Below, in pieces: positions 33,100 to 42,402 of a stretch of DNA of 64,000 bases. Both the position numbers and the translations under genes were made by a program. Each line of letters begins with the position of its first letter. Within the stretch, counting starts at the first letter, position 1. The notes beneath the pieces were generated by a model. That model saw only the letters and a list, made by a program, of their open reading frames with translations. It was not told the DNA's origin and made no database searches. The DNA comes from UMGS1002 sp964570825. GTDB lineage: Bacteria > Bacillota > Clostridia > Oscillospirales > CAG-272. Location: contig CAZMZJ010000007.1 in the NCBI GenBank assembly GCA_964570825.1, positions 47,624 to 111,623 on the forward strand, read 5' to 3'.

Positions 33100-34905
33100 A
33101 TGATTAAACGTTCAATTTCTCTGCTGCTCTGTATTTTCCTTTTGGTACCGGTTCTTGCATCCTGCAGCGGATCGGATTCCGATGAAAATAAAAACAAGGG
33201 CGCGTACATAAAAATGTACCTTGCAGACCAGATATACGATCTGGATCCGCTATATTCACTCAACAATGTTTCGGCTCAAAAGATAGTGAGCCTTACATTC
33301 ATCGGGCTTTTCAAGCTGGATAAAAACGGCAAAGTCTTAAACGACCTTGTCGATAACTATAAAATTTACGAAGATGAAAAAGCCGGCGAATACAAGATGA
33401 CGCTTAATCTTAAAGAAACCTTCTGGAGCGACGGCATTCCTGTTGACGCCGCCGACATCATATACGCATGGAAGCGCATTCTTGATGTCGAACACTCCTA
33501 CTCAGCGGCTGCTCTTCTCTTTGATATCAAGAACGCGCGCGCAGTGTTTGAAGGCGACTGCTCCATCGACGACCTCGGAATCGCAGACCCCGACTCGCTC
33601 GTGCTTGAAATCACGTTTGAAAGAAAAATAAACTATAGCCAGTTCATTCTTAATCTCACAAGTCCGGCGCTTGTGCCGCTGCGCGAGGATATTGTCGAAA
33701 GGAACGACGACTGGGCTAAAAAGCCCGCGACCATCGTCTGCTCAGGGCCATTCACCCTCCGCGGGGTCAACAACAAACCCGGCGAGGAATCCATGATACT
33801 TGAGCGCAATCCATATTACTTCCGCGACAAAACAAAAGATGCGATTGACAAATCGGTGACTCCGTACAGGTTGCTGATCGATTTCTCGCTCACCGATGAG
33901 GAAATCAAGCAGAAATACGACAACGGCGAAATTTTCTATGTCGGCGAAATTCCGGTTTCCCTGCGCGAGTATTATGCGGACAGCGCCGTTGTGGCCGACG
34001 AAATGTCCACGCATGTATATTATCTCAATGAAAAAGCTCTTATAGCAAACGGCGCCGAAGGAGAGTATCTCTTTGCGAACGAGGCTGTAAGAAAAGCGCT
34101 CTCTCTTGCCATCGACCGCGATGCTATTGCAAAGGCCGTCGTGTTCGCGAAGGCCGCCACGGGACTTGTTCCGTACGGAGTGTATGACTCAACGTCATCA
34201 AAACAGCTCTTCCGCAAAATCGGCGGAGCGATTCTTGCAACGGGTGCAAATCAGTCCGAGGCAAAATCGATGCTCGCGTCCGCAGGAATAGACCCGTCAA
34301 AGTACTCCTTCTCAATCTCGGTCAGAACCGAAGACGAGGTACACGTGCTTATCGCCGAGATGGTACAGACCGCGTGGCAGTCGCTCGGATTCAATGTAAC
34401 GCTCAATAAAATATCCGCTATTGTCAATGATGATATCAACAAACTCACAGAAGAAACCGCAACCGATATAATGGACGATATCTACAACGAGCATCTTTAT
34501 TCCGGCAATTTCGAGGTAATAGCGCTTGACCTTGTTTCGGCATCTCCCGACGCTTTCTCGATTCTCGCTCCATTTGCCAAGGAATTCTCCGGCCAGGCAA
34601 TCGATATGTCCACGCAAAACTATTCGTTAAAACCGCACATCACGGGATTTGACGACGAGGAGTATAATGCCCTGATAGAAAAGGCATTTGCAGAAACTGA
34701 TATTGCCGCAAGGGCCGTTGTTCTTCATGAAGCTGAAGCGCTTCTCCTTTCAAAAATGCCTGTAATCCCGATTATATTCAATCAGGACGCATATGTAATC
34801 AGCAAGGACCTCTCCGGCTACTCGTCCTCGTATTATCAGAACAGGCTGTTTGCAAAGCTGAAACTCAAAAATTATGAGCTTTATATTGAAACAACAGCCG
34901 AATAA
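33100..34905 (+). CDS. Oligopeptide ABC transporter substrate-binding lipoprotein (OppA/SBP_bac_5)
   Basis: 601 residues. A signal peptide ends in lipobox LASC (Cys22), followed by an Asp/Glu/Lys-rich tether. The family-5 solute-binding fold is visible in TFIGLFKLDKNGKVLNDLVDNY's region and the typical ETFWSDGIPVDAADIIYAWKR block, and in EAVRKALSLAIDRDAIAKAV. It should capture peptides outside the membrane. The permease and ATPase genes are not adjacent: it is monocistronic, with its own promoter and terminator, so it may use a transporter encoded elsewhere or act as a peptide sensor. Confidence 0.93.
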   Translation: MIKRSISLLLCIFLLVPVLASCSGSDSDENKNKGAYIKMYLADQIYDLDPLYSLNNVSAQKIVSLTFIGLFKLDKNGKVLNDLVDNYKIYEDEKAGEYKMTLNLKETFWSDGIPVDAADIIYAWKRILDVEHSYSAAALLFDIKNARAVFEGDCSIDDLGIADPDSLVLEITFERKINYSQFILNLTSPALVPLREDIVERNDDWAKKPATIVCSGPFTLRGVNNKPGEESMILERNPYYFRDKTKDAIDKSVTPYRLLIDFSLTDEEIKQKYDNGEIFYVGEIPVSLREYYADSAVVADEMSTHVYYLNEKALIANGAEGEYLFANEAVRKALSLAIDRDAIAKAVVFAKAATGLVPYGVYDSTSSKQLFRKIGGAILATGANQSEAKSMLASAGIDPSKYSFSISVRTEDEVHVLIAEMVQTAWQSLGFNVTLNKISAIVNDDINKLTEETATDIMDDIYNEHLYSGNFEVIALDLVSASPDAFSILAPFAKEFSGQAIDMSTQNYSLKPHITGFDDEEYNALIEKAFAETDIAARAVVLHEAEALLLSKMPVIPIIFNQDAYVISKDLSGYSSSYYQNRLFAKLKLKNYELYIETTAE

Positions 34906-34964
34906 CATTAGACGCAGTTTGAAACACCTACTCCGGCATTTACAGACTGAACAATAATATACCA

Positions 34965-35000
34965 AACCGCCCGGCAGAATTTTTCCGGGCGGCTTTCTTT
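34965..35000 (+). terminator. Terminator of the oligopeptide-binding protein gene
   Basis: CCGCCCGG (34967-34974) pairs with CCGGGCGG (34985-34992), followed by CTTTCTTTTC. Confidence 0.75.
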
Positions 35001-35077
35001 TCATACATTACAACGACAACAAAGGAGTAATAAATTGTGAATAACAGCCATTATTCCGGCGCTATTATAATAAAGTG

Positions 35078-35106
35078 TAGACAATGTAAAAAAAATGTGG
35101 TAAAAT
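35078..35106 (+). promoter_or_regulatory. Promoter of the MBL-fold hydrolase gene
   Basis: TAGACA at 35078-35083, a 17-base spacer ending ATGTGG, and TAAAAT at 35101-35106. Confidence 0.6.
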
Positions 35107-35176
35107 ATCATATTGAATAATAATTTCAACGCCGTGACGGCAATACCTTCAAATAAACGAGGCTTTATATTTTGTA

Positions 35177-35794
35177 ATGAAATTGATTCATCTCTGTCCC
35201 GAATCATGGGGAGCTAACTGTTACCTTTTAATATCCGGAAACGAGGCTTTTACCGTCGATCCGAGCCCCTCGGCCGACGCCGTAATCAAACGTCTGTCGG
35301 AAGAAAACGCCCGGCTAATGGGAATATTGCTTACTCACGGGCATTTCGACCATGTCATATCAGCCGAGATGCTTCACAGCAAAACCGGCGCGCCCGTCAT
35401 GATACATGAAGCCGACAACGAAATGCTGCCCGATCCCGAAAAAAACGCTTTCAGAACCTTTTTCGGGAAAGACCGCTCTTTCCGTCAAGCGGACAGGCTG
35501 CTGCGCGACGGTGAAATACTAACTCTCGGCGGCGAGGAAATTGAAGTAATACACACTCCCGGCCATACAAAGGGCTGCATTTGTCTTAAGGCGGGAAACA
35601 TCCTTCTCACCGGCGACACACTTTTCGCCGACAGCTTCGGACGCATAGACCTCTTCGGCGGAAGCCTTTCCGACATGAAGCATTCCCTGCTTCGTCTCAA
35701 AAGCCTTGACCCCGGTCTTTCGATTTACCCGGGACACGGTGAAAAAGCCTTGCTCGGCGAGGCGCTCTCAAAAATCAGATTTCTCAATCGCTGA
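35177..35794 (+). CDS. MBL-fold metallo-hydrolase (glyoxalase II-like)
   Basis: 205 residues. The dinuclear zinc motif THGHFDH is at 53-59, with HTPGHTKGC, LTGDTLF and YPGHGEK supplying the other ligands. Length and motif spacing match the short YqgX/GloB-like hydrolases of Firmicutes, which cleave thioesters such as S-lactoyl conjugates; the true substrate is not known. No strong ribosome-binding site is seen before ATG 35177. It is followed after 129 bases by gltX and may be cotranscribed with it. Confidence 0.92.
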   Translation: MKLIHLCPESWGANCYLLISGNEAFTVDPSPSADAVIKRLSEENARLMGILLTHGHFDHVISAEMLHSKTGAPVMIHEADNEMLPDPEKNAFRTFFGKDRSFRQADRLLRDGEILTLGGEEIEVIHTPGHTKGCICLKAGNILLTGDTLFADSFGRIDLFGGSLSDMKHSLLRLKSLDPGLSIYPGHGEKALLGEALSKIRFLNR

Positions 35795-35923
35795 CGCCGG
35801 CATTGCCGCATTGCCGTGAAAAACGCACTGCCTCTTTAGAGCGCGCAGGTCAGGCGCGGGCGAAAGACATATCAAAGCAACAAATAACGAACGACATACA
35901 CCTTAAAAGGAAGGCATACGGAT

Positions 35924-37564
35924 ATGGACAATAATTATCTTGCGGAGCTTCTTTTCCCGGATGTTTCGGAAACTCCTGACGATATGGAGAAAAAATACCC
36001 CCCGCGGAATCTGCCGGAGGGGGCAAAGGTCACACGGTTTGCGCCGAGCCCCACAGGCTTTATTCATCTCGGAAATCTTTACGGGGTTATGACCGACGAG
36101 AGGCTCGCCCACCAGTCTGGCGGCATCATGTATCTTAGGATTGAGGATACGGACAAAAAGCGCGAAGTCAAAAACGGAGTCGCAATAATTATCAACCTTC
36201 TCTCCCAGTTCGGCCTGCAGTTCGACGAGGGAGCTACGGTCAGCGGAGATAATGGAGCTTACGGCCCGTACCGCCAGTCGCAGCGCGCGCATATATATCA
36301 CGTTTACGCAAAGCAGCTTGTCCGCGAAGGGAAAGCCTATCCCTGCTTCTGCACTGCCGAAGAACTAAAGGCAATACGCGACGAGCAGAAGGCGCTGAAA
36401 GTCACACCCGGCTATTACGGCAAATGGGCGGTCTGGCGTGACGCCGATATTGAAAAAATCAAATCTGCGCTTGACTTAAAGCGGCCTTATGTCCTTCGCT
36501 ACCGTTCCGAAGGTAAAGAGGGCAACACTTTCAAGTTTACAGACCTTGTGAAGGGCGTCATTGATGTTTCCGAAAACTTCATAGATCACGTCATTCTCAA
36601 GTCGGACGGAATTCCCGATTACCATTTCGCGCATGCCGTCGACGATCACTTAATGCGTACGACGCACGTCGTCCGCGATGAGAGCTGGCTGCCGAGTCTT
36701 CCCTTCCACATCCAGCTTTTCAAGGCGCTCGGCTTCGCGATGCCCAAATATATCCACACCGCACAGGTAATGAAGCTCGACAACGGCAAAAAACGCAAGC
36801 TGTCAAAACGCAAGGACCCGGAATTCGGCATGAGCTATTTTTATTCCGCCGGATATCCTATTCAAGCGGCCTCGGAATACCTTTTAACCCTGCTTAACTC
36901 AAACTTTGAGGAATGGCGTATTGCCAACCCGGATAAATCATATACTGAATTTCCTTTCTCTGTCAAGAAAATGAGCGCTTCCGGATGCCTGTTTGACTTT
37001 GTCAAACTTAACGATATATCAAAAAACGTCATATCGCGAATGAGCACAGATGAGGTGTTCCGTCAGTCGCTCGACTGGGCAAAAGAATTCGACAAGCCTT
37101 TCGCCGCACAGCTATCGTCAGATCCGGACTATGCAAAGTCGGTTATTTCAATAGGCCGCGGAGGAAAAAAGCCGCGCAAGGATTACGGCACATGGGTTGA
37201 GCTGAAAAATTATATGCAGCTCTTTTATGACGACACCTTCGCCGTCACAGACGCATATCCAGAGGGAACCGATGCGGGCGATGTAAAAACGGCGCTTAAA
37301 AAATTTCTTGAAACCTATACATCAGCAGACGACCAGAATACATGGTTTGAAAAAATCAAAAAAGTCGCGACCTCGCTCGGTTACGCAGCCGATATGAAGG
37401 ACTACAAGGCAAATCCCGGAGCATACCGCGGAAGCGTCGCCGACATCAGCATGTTTCTCCGTGTAGCCGTCACAGGCAAGCTCAACTCGCCCGATATGTA
37501 TACAGTGATGCAGATACTCGGCGAGAAGCGGGTCCGGGCTCGTATAGAGGCGTTTCTCGGCTGA
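35924..37564 (+). CDS. gltX: Glutamate--tRNA ligase, N-terminally extended clade
   Basis: 546 residues, about 60 more than common bacterial GluRS. HIGH-type motif APSPTGFIHLGN is at 40-51, and KMSKS-type KLSKR at 292-296 precedes the anticodon-binding helical domain. The first 35 residues (LAELLFPDVSETPDD, KKYPPRNLPEGA) are an extension. It charges tRNA-Glu and, if non-discriminating, also tRNA-Gln. A GlnRS gene follows 82 bases later, so this GluRS may be discriminating. AAAAGGAAGG lies before the ATG. Confidence 0.93.
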   Translation: MDNNYLAELLFPDVSETPDDMEKKYPPRNLPEGAKVTRFAPSPTGFIHLGNLYGVMTDERLAHQSGGIMYLRIEDTDKKREVKNGVAIIINLLSQFGLQFDEGATVSGDNGAYGPYRQSQRAHIYHVYAKQLVREGKAYPCFCTAEELKAIRDEQKALKVTPGYYGKWAVWRDADIEKIKSALDLKRPYVLRYRSEGKEGNTFKFTDLVKGVIDVSENFIDHVILKSDGIPDYHFAHAVDDHLMRTTHVVRDESWLPSLPFHIQLFKALGFAMPKYIHTAQVMKLDNGKKRKLSKRKDPEFGMSYFYSAGYPIQAASEYLLTLLNSNFEEWRIANPDKSYTEFPFSVKKMSASGCLFDFVKLNDISKNVISRMSTDEVFRQSLDWAKEFDKPFAAQLSSDPDYAKSVISIGRGGKKPRKDYGTWVELKNYMQLFYDDTFAVTDAYPEGTDAGDVKTALKKFLETYTSADDQNTWFEKIKKVATSLGYAADMKDYKANPGAYRGSVADISMFLRVAVTGKLNSPDMYTVMQILGEKRVRARIEAFLG

Positions 37565-37646
37565 TAATTCCGGCAAATTTTCATCTTTAATCTTTATGCA
37601 AAACTTATAAAGCGCAGGTTAATTCCCGCGTGAATCAGAGGATCTT

Positions 37647-39296
37647 ATGGACGAAACTAAAAATAATTTTATACACGATATGATAGACGCGGATCTCTCA
37701 GCCAATCCCGGCATGAAAATCCACACCCGCTTTCCTCCCGAGCCGAACGGTTACCTTCACATCGGACATTGCAAGGCTCTTGTCATAGACTTCGGAACCG
37801 CCAGAAAATACGGCGGCCTTTGCAATCTGCGCATGGACGACACAAACCCCGCCAAAGAAGATTCCGAGTATGTAGACGCAATCAAGGAGGACATCAAATG
37901 GCTCGGCTTTGACTGGGGCGACCGTTTTTACTACGGCTCGGACTATTTTGAAAAAACATACGAGCTGGCGGAAAAGCTCATAAAAGACGGCGACGCATAT
38001 GTCTGCGAGCTGTCCCCGGAGCAGTTCCGCGACTACCGCGGAGATTTGACGCACCCCGCCGTATCCCCGTTCCGCGACAGACCTGCCGCCGAAAGCCTCG
38101 ACCTGTTCCGGCGCATGAGAGCGGGCGAGTTTCCCGAAGGAAAATATACTCTCAGAGCAAAAATTGATCTTGCGTCGGGCAACTTCAATATGCGCGACCC
38201 CGTGCTTTACCGCATCCGCTATATCGACCATCACCGCCAGGGCAAAAAGTGGTGCATCTTTCCGATGTACGACTTTGCTCACCCCATTCAGGACGCTATC
38301 GAGGGTATTACTCACAGCCTCTGCTCGCTTGAATATGAGGACCACCGCCCGCTGTACAACTGGGTAATCGAGCACGTCAAACTGCCGGCGACGCCGCGCC
38401 AGATTGAATTCTCCCGGCTCAACATAACAAAAACAGTGCTTTCAAAGCGCTATCTTCGCTATTTGGTCGAGCATAACATTGTCGACGGCTGGGACGACCC
38501 GCGTATGCCCACTCTCTGCGGCCTGCGCCGCCGCGGATATACTCCCGAGTCGATTCTTGACTTTATCGACCGTATCGGCGTGGCAAAATCGAACAGCATG
38601 GTCGACATCGGACTGCTCGAACACTGCGTCCGCGAGGATCTCAACATTAAGGCCGAACGCCGCGTCGCGGTTCTGCGCCCGGTCAAGGTCATAGTTGATA
38701 ACTACCCGAAAGACAAAACCGAATATTTCAGCCTGCCCAATAACCCGAACGACGACAGCGCCGGCACGCGCGAGATTCCCTTTACCCGCGAACTTTATAT
38801 AGACGCCGACGATTTTGCCGAACTTCCTCCTCCGAAATTCTTCCGGCTCAAACCCGACGGAGAGGTGAGGCTTATGGGTTCGTATATTATCAAATGCACC
38901 GGCATCGACAAAAACGCCGACGGCAGCATAGCGGCAATCCACTGCACCGCAGACCTTGCCACAGGCTGCAATAATCCCGCCGACGGACGCAAAATAAAGG
39001 GAACGATACACTGGCTCTCCGCGAAATACGCAAAAAAGATGACTGTCGTGCTTTACGATCAGCTCTTCACCGAGGACAATATGAACGACCTGCCCGAGGG
39101 CAAGACATACATGGACTACCTCAACCCCGATTCGGCTGTGCGTCTTGACGGAGCAATGGTTGAGCCGTCGCTTGCGGATTCTAAGCCCGGCGACAAATTC
39201 CAGTTCGTTAGAACCGGATATTTCTGCCGCGATACAAAAAATCCAGGCGTTTTCAACCGCATAGTCGGTCTCAGGGACAGCTATGCGAAAAACTAA
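37647..39296 (+). CDS. glnS: Glutamine--tRNA ligase
   Basis: 549 residues, normal for bacterial GlnRS. HIGH motif PPEPNGYLHIGHCKA is at 30-44; VLSKR at 264-268 is the KMSKS equivalent; YDFAHPIQDAIEGITHSLCS is the conserved tRNA-acceptor pocket. The beta-barrel anticodon domains follow from about 340. Direct charging of tRNA-Gln is unusual in Firmicutes, most of which use GatCAB transamidation. It lies between gltX and a DUF1294 gene (17-base gap), in an apparent long operon. Confidence 0.96.
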   Translation: MDETKNNFIHDMIDADLSANPGMKIHTRFPPEPNGYLHIGHCKALVIDFGTARKYGGLCNLRMDDTNPAKEDSEYVDAIKEDIKWLGFDWGDRFYYGSDYFEKTYELAEKLIKDGDAYVCELSPEQFRDYRGDLTHPAVSPFRDRPAAESLDLFRRMRAGEFPEGKYTLRAKIDLASGNFNMRDPVLYRIRYIDHHRQGKKWCIFPMYDFAHPIQDAIEGITHSLCSLEYEDHRPLYNWVIEHVKLPATPRQIEFSRLNITKTVLSKRYLRYLVEHNIVDGWDDPRMPTLCGLRRRGYTPESILDFIDRIGVAKSNSMVDIGLLEHCVREDLNIKAERRVAVLRPVKVIVDNYPKDKTEYFSLPNNPNDDSAGTREIPFTRELYIDADDFAELPPPKFFRLKPDGEVRLMGSYIIKCTGIDKNADGSIAAIHCTADLATGCNNPADGRKIKGTIHWLSAKYAKKMTVVLYDQLFTEDNMNDLPEGKTYMDYLNPDSAVRLDGAMVEPSLADSKPGDKFQFVRTGYFCRDTKNPGVFNRIVGLRDSYAKN

Positions 39297-39313
39297 CTGC
39301 CAGCGGTGCAATT

Positions 39314-39613
39314 ATGACAGACATCACTTTCAACGAAGCAATGCGATTTTTACCATACTGCTATCTTGCGGCAGTTTCGCTCGTTGCCGTGATTTTCACC
39401 TTATATGACAAGTTTGCGTCAAAAAAGCTTCCGGAGCACCGTATTCCAGAGGCAACCCTGCTTTTTATCGCTCTTCTCGGCGGCTCGGTCGCCATGCTTC
39501 TGACAATGCAGCTTATTCGGCACAAGACGCTGCACAAAAAATTCACTATCGGCATACCGGTAATAATCGTTCTCCAGATTGCCGCCGCAGCGGCAGTCTG
39601 GTGGTTTTGCTGA
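39314..39613 (+). CDS. DUF1294 family membrane protein
   Basis: 99 residues, three membrane segments. The family signature is clear: LYDKFASKK, RIPEATLLFIALLGGSVAML and RHKTLHKKF. DUF1294 proteins are small membrane proteins of unknown function. It starts 17 bases after glnS and is probably cotranscribed. Confidence 0.88.
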   Translation: MTDITFNEAMRFLPYCYLAAVSLVAVIFTLYDKFASKKLPEHRIPEATLLFIALLGGSVAMLLTMQLIRHKTLHKKFTIGIPVIIVLQIAAAAAVWWFC

Positions 39614-39645
39614 ACATATAATCTAAAACCGGACAGGTATATGAA

Positions 39646-39861
39646 ATGGAAAAGAAAAAGCTTGACAGAATCAGCGAACTTACCCGCATCTCACGGGTGC
39701 GCGAGCTGACCGACGCGGAAATCGCCGAGCGGTGCGAGCTACGAACCGAATTTATTCAGGAATTCCGGGCTTCTATGACGGGAATTCTTGACAGCTCGGT
39801 AATAGTCCGTCCGGACGGGAAGCGGGAGTATGTCAGGGAGCGCAGAAAAAATGACAAATAA
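39646..39861 (+). CDS. ynzC: DUF896 (YnzC-like) protein
   Basis: 71 residues. The opening LDRISELTRISRVRELTDAE and LRTEFIQEFRASM match the three-helix bundle of DUF896, a family found in Firmicutes and linked to the SOS region in B. subtilis but of unknown function. Its last 11 bases overlap the start of tsaE. Confidence 0.9.
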   Translation: MEKKKLDRISELTRISRVRELTDAEIAERCELRTEFIQEFRASMTGILDSSVIVRPDGKREYVRERRKNDK

Positions 39862-40339
39862 TCCTGATATTATTCACTTGCCGCTGTCAGTGAACACATA
39901 TGCCGCGGAACAGACCGAGTCTCTCGGCAGAAAGCTTGCAGCCGCCCTTCTTAACGATATAACACTTCCCCGTTTTATCGCCCTTTACGGAGACCTCGGA
40001 ACAGGCAAAACAGTTTTTGTACGCGGCTTCGTTTCACAAATCGCTCCCGCGGCAATAGTCAAGTCGCCTACGTTCGCGCTTGTTCACGAATATAACGCCG
40101 CGCCCGCGCCCGTCTTTCATTTTGATATGTACCGCATCAACAGCGAGGACGAGCTGTATTCGACAGGCTTTTACGACTACTTCGCGCGTGGCGGAATTAT
40201 ACTCGCCGAATGGAGCGAAAATATTCCGTATGCTCTGCCGGAGCGGTATATCAAGGTGAATATCGCAAAAGCCAACGCAAATGAAACGGAAAGACGCCTG
40301 ATTACTATAAGCCTTATTGACAAGGAAAAAATCAAATGA
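39851..40339 (+). CDS. tsaE: tRNA threonylcarbamoyladenosine biosynthesis ATPase TsaE
   Basis: 162 residues. The Walker A motif GDLGTGKT is at 47-54, and the family's SPTFALVHEY and ILAEWSENI follow. TsaE regenerates the TsaBD complex that makes t6A37. ATG 39851 lies inside the end of ynzC, with AGGGAG 11 bases upstream, and the stop overlaps tsaB (ATGA), so the three are translationally linked. Confidence 0.95.
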   Translation: MTNNPDIIHLPLSVNTYAAEQTESLGRKLAAALLNDITLPRFIALYGDLGTGKTVFVRGFVSQIAPAAIVKSPTFALVHEYNAAPAPVFHFDMYRINSEDELYSTGFYDYFARGGIILAEWSENIPYALPERYIKVNIAKANANETERRLITISLIDKEKIK

Positions 40340-41034
40340 AAATATTAGCACTTGACAGTACTGCCGTCACGGCGTCGGTTGCCATAGCCGACTCCGGCAG
40401 GCTGCTTGCTCTCTCAACTCTCAACAACGGCCTGACGCACAGCGAAACCCTGCTTCCGATGGTTGAAGCAATTCTTAATTCGACCGGGCTCGCGGTTTCA
40501 GATATCGACATTTTCGCCTGCTCAATAGGACCGGGGTCGTTTACCGGAGTCAGAATCGGCGCCTCGACCATCAAAGGGCTGGCATTCGGGCGCGGCAAGG
40601 CAACTATCGGCGTGTCAGCCCTGCAAGCGCTGGCATATAATCTTTCATGCTGCGACGGAATAATCTGCCCTGTAATGAACGCGCGGCGCAATCAGGTTTA
40701 CAACGCCCTTTTCGAATGCCGCGGCGGAAAAATCAAACGTCTTACTCCCGACCGGGCTGTTTCAATACAAGAGCTTGACGCGGAGCTTGCTGATTTCAGA
40801 GAAAAAATCCATCTGTGCGGCGACGGATATGAAATGGTTAAATCCGCGCTTGAAAAAGCCACAGTTTGCGACACTCCCGAGCTTCTCATCTGGCAGAACG
40901 GTTTCTCGGTTGCACGTTGCGCTCTTGAATTGTATGAGAGCGGCGTGCGGACAAGCGACGCTGAGCTTGTCCCGACATATTTGAGAATGCCGCAGGCCGA
41001 GCGCGAGCGGCTCGAAAAGCTCGGAAACGAATAA
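40336..41034 (+). CDS. tsaB: tRNA threonylcarbamoyladenosine biosynthesis protein TsaB
   Basis: 232 residues, an ASKHA-fold paralogue of TsaD and its structural partner in t6A synthesis. The start MKILALDSTAVTASVAI and FACSIGPGSFTGVRIGASTI (about 56-75) are diagnostic. It overlaps tsaE by four bases. In many Firmicutes rimI and tsaD follow; here rpiB comes next, so tsaD lies elsewhere. Confidence 0.95.
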   Translation: MKILALDSTAVTASVAIADSGRLLALSTLNNGLTHSETLLPMVEAILNSTGLAVSDIDIFACSIGPGSFTGVRIGASTIKGLAFGRGKATIGVSALQALAYNLSCCDGIICPVMNARRNQVYNALFECRGGKIKRLTPDRAVSIQELDAELADFREKIHLCGDGYEMVKSALEKATVCDTPELLIWQNGFSVARCALELYESGVRTSDAELVPTYLRMPQAERERLEKLGNE

Positions 41035-41058
41035 AATTCACAACGAAAGGATCATTAA

Positions 41059-41523
41059 ATGAACGACAAAAGAAATATCGCAATCGGCTCTGACCACGCC
41101 GGATTTGCTTACAAGCAAAAGCTTGCAGAACACCTGCGCGGCGAGGGCTACGAAGTTCATGACGTCGGCTGCTTCAGCGAGGAAAGCTGCCATTACCCTG
41201 TATTTGCCCACAAGCTCTGCGAGCTTGTTCAGAACAACATCTGCGAATGCGGCATACTTATCTGTGGCACGGGCATAGGCATGTCTATGGCAGCCAACAA
41301 ACACCGCGGGATCCGCGCGGCGGCTCTCTCGGACGAATACAGCGCGGAGCTCACGCGCCAGCACAACGATGCAAATGTGCTTTGCCTCGGGGCGCGTGTC
41401 GTCGAGTATGAAAAAGCAGAAAAGCTTGCGGATATTTTCCTTAACACCGCGTTCATGGGAGGAAAGCATTCGCTGCGCATCGCCATGTTCAGTGATTTTG
41501 AGAACAACTGCTTCAAAAGCTGA
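41059..41523 (+). CDS. rpiB: Ribose-5-phosphate isomerase B
   Basis: 154 residues, typical RpiB/LacAB length. GSDHAGF is at 8-14, and the catalytic cysteine lies in CGTGIGMSMAANKHRGIRAA. It interconverts ribose 5-phosphate and ribulose 5-phosphate, and rpe, which uses the product, is 1.7 kb downstream. It sits 24 bases after tsaB with an AAAGG site. Confidence 0.95.
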   Translation: MNDKRNIAIGSDHAGFAYKQKLAEHLRGEGYEVHDVGCFSEESCHYPVFAHKLCELVQNNICECGILICGTGIGMSMAANKHRGIRAAALSDEYSAELTRQHNDANVLCLGARVVEYEKAEKLADIFLNTAFMGGKHSLRIAMFSDFENNCFKS

Positions 41524-41598
41524 TACTGCCGTTGAATTTTTAAATTTAAATTTCAAATTTTGAATGTGAAATGTTAAAGGTTGAAAGGCGGATTTTTC

Positions 41599-42402
41599 AT
41601 GATTTCTCTGTCTTACCGGATGGCGAACGCCCTTCGCATAATTTCGGGGTCATATAAAATAAATCAGCCGACATCCGCCGTTATTGCCGCAGCCGGCAGC
41701 TCGACACGGATGCAGAACGGAAACGGCATAACAAAACAGCATATGCTGCTCGGCGGGATACCTGTAGTGGTCAGAACCCTGCTTGCTTTCGAGGAAAGTC
41801 CGCTTATAAACGAAATCATAGTAGTTTCCCGGGCTGACGAAATGCCGCTTTATGAGGAATACCGCAAAACATACCGTCTGACAAAGCTCCGGCGCATCAT
41901 ACCGGGCGGGGAAACGCGACAGGAGTCGGTTCTTAGCGGGTTTGACGCGACGGATCCGAAAAGCAAATTTGTCGCGATACACGACGGCGCGCGCTGCCTT
42001 GTAACGGCTGACATTATCGAGAAGGTCTGCCGCGCCGCTTACCGCTATCATGCGGCAATAGCCGCGACCGCGGTGCGGGACACAGTCAAAATTGCCGATA
42101 AGAATAAATTCATTGACAGCACCGCCGACCGTAACCTTGTCTGGCTTGCCGGAACGCCACAGGTATTCTACTCTACCCTTTACCGCGCCGCAGCATATTC
42201 CGCCCGGAAGGATAATTTTACAGTAACCGACGATGCCCAGCTGATCGAATACATCAGAAACCCTGTTAAGCTTGTTGAATGCGGGCGCGAAAATATAAAG
42301 ATTACCACGCCCGACGATCTTATCCTCGCTGAAGAAATACTTGCTGCAAGAGCAGTAGAAAAAGCAGCCGAAAAGCAGCCGACGGGAGGAATAGCGCAAT
42401 GA
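41599..42402 (+). CDS. ispD: 2-C-methyl-D-erythritol 4-phosphate cytidylyltransferase
   Basis: 267 residues. The nucleotide-binding AAAGSSTRM starts at about residue 27, preceded by an extension unusual for IspD (MISLSYRMANALRII). GETRQESVLSGFD, HDGARCLV and AGTPQVF are the conserved substrate blocks. Second-stage enzyme of the MEP isoprenoid pathway. AAAGGCGG lies 6-8 bases before ATG 41599. Its stop overlaps ispF by four bases. Confidence 0.94.
   Translation: MISLSYRMANALRIISGSYKINQPTSAVIAAAGSSTRMQNGNGITKQHMLLGGIPVVVRTLLAFEESPLINEIIVVSRADEMPLYEEYRKTYRLTKLRRIIPGGETRQESVLSGFDATDPKSKFVAIHDGARCLVTADIIEKVCRAAYRYHAAIAATAVRDTVKIADKNKFIDSTADRNLVWLAGTPQVFYSTLYRAAAYSARKDNFTVTDDAQLIEYIRNPVKLVECGRENIKITTPDDLILAEEILAARAVEKAAEKQPTGGIAQ

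Noticed and set aside
35795..35923. T-box leader before gltX
   Set aside because: No AGGGTGGNACCGCG-type T-box sequence and too little space for the specifier stem.
38442..39311. Open frame of 289 codons opposite glnS
   Set aside because: Antisense shadow of a strongly conserved GlnRS; no ribosome-binding site or motif.
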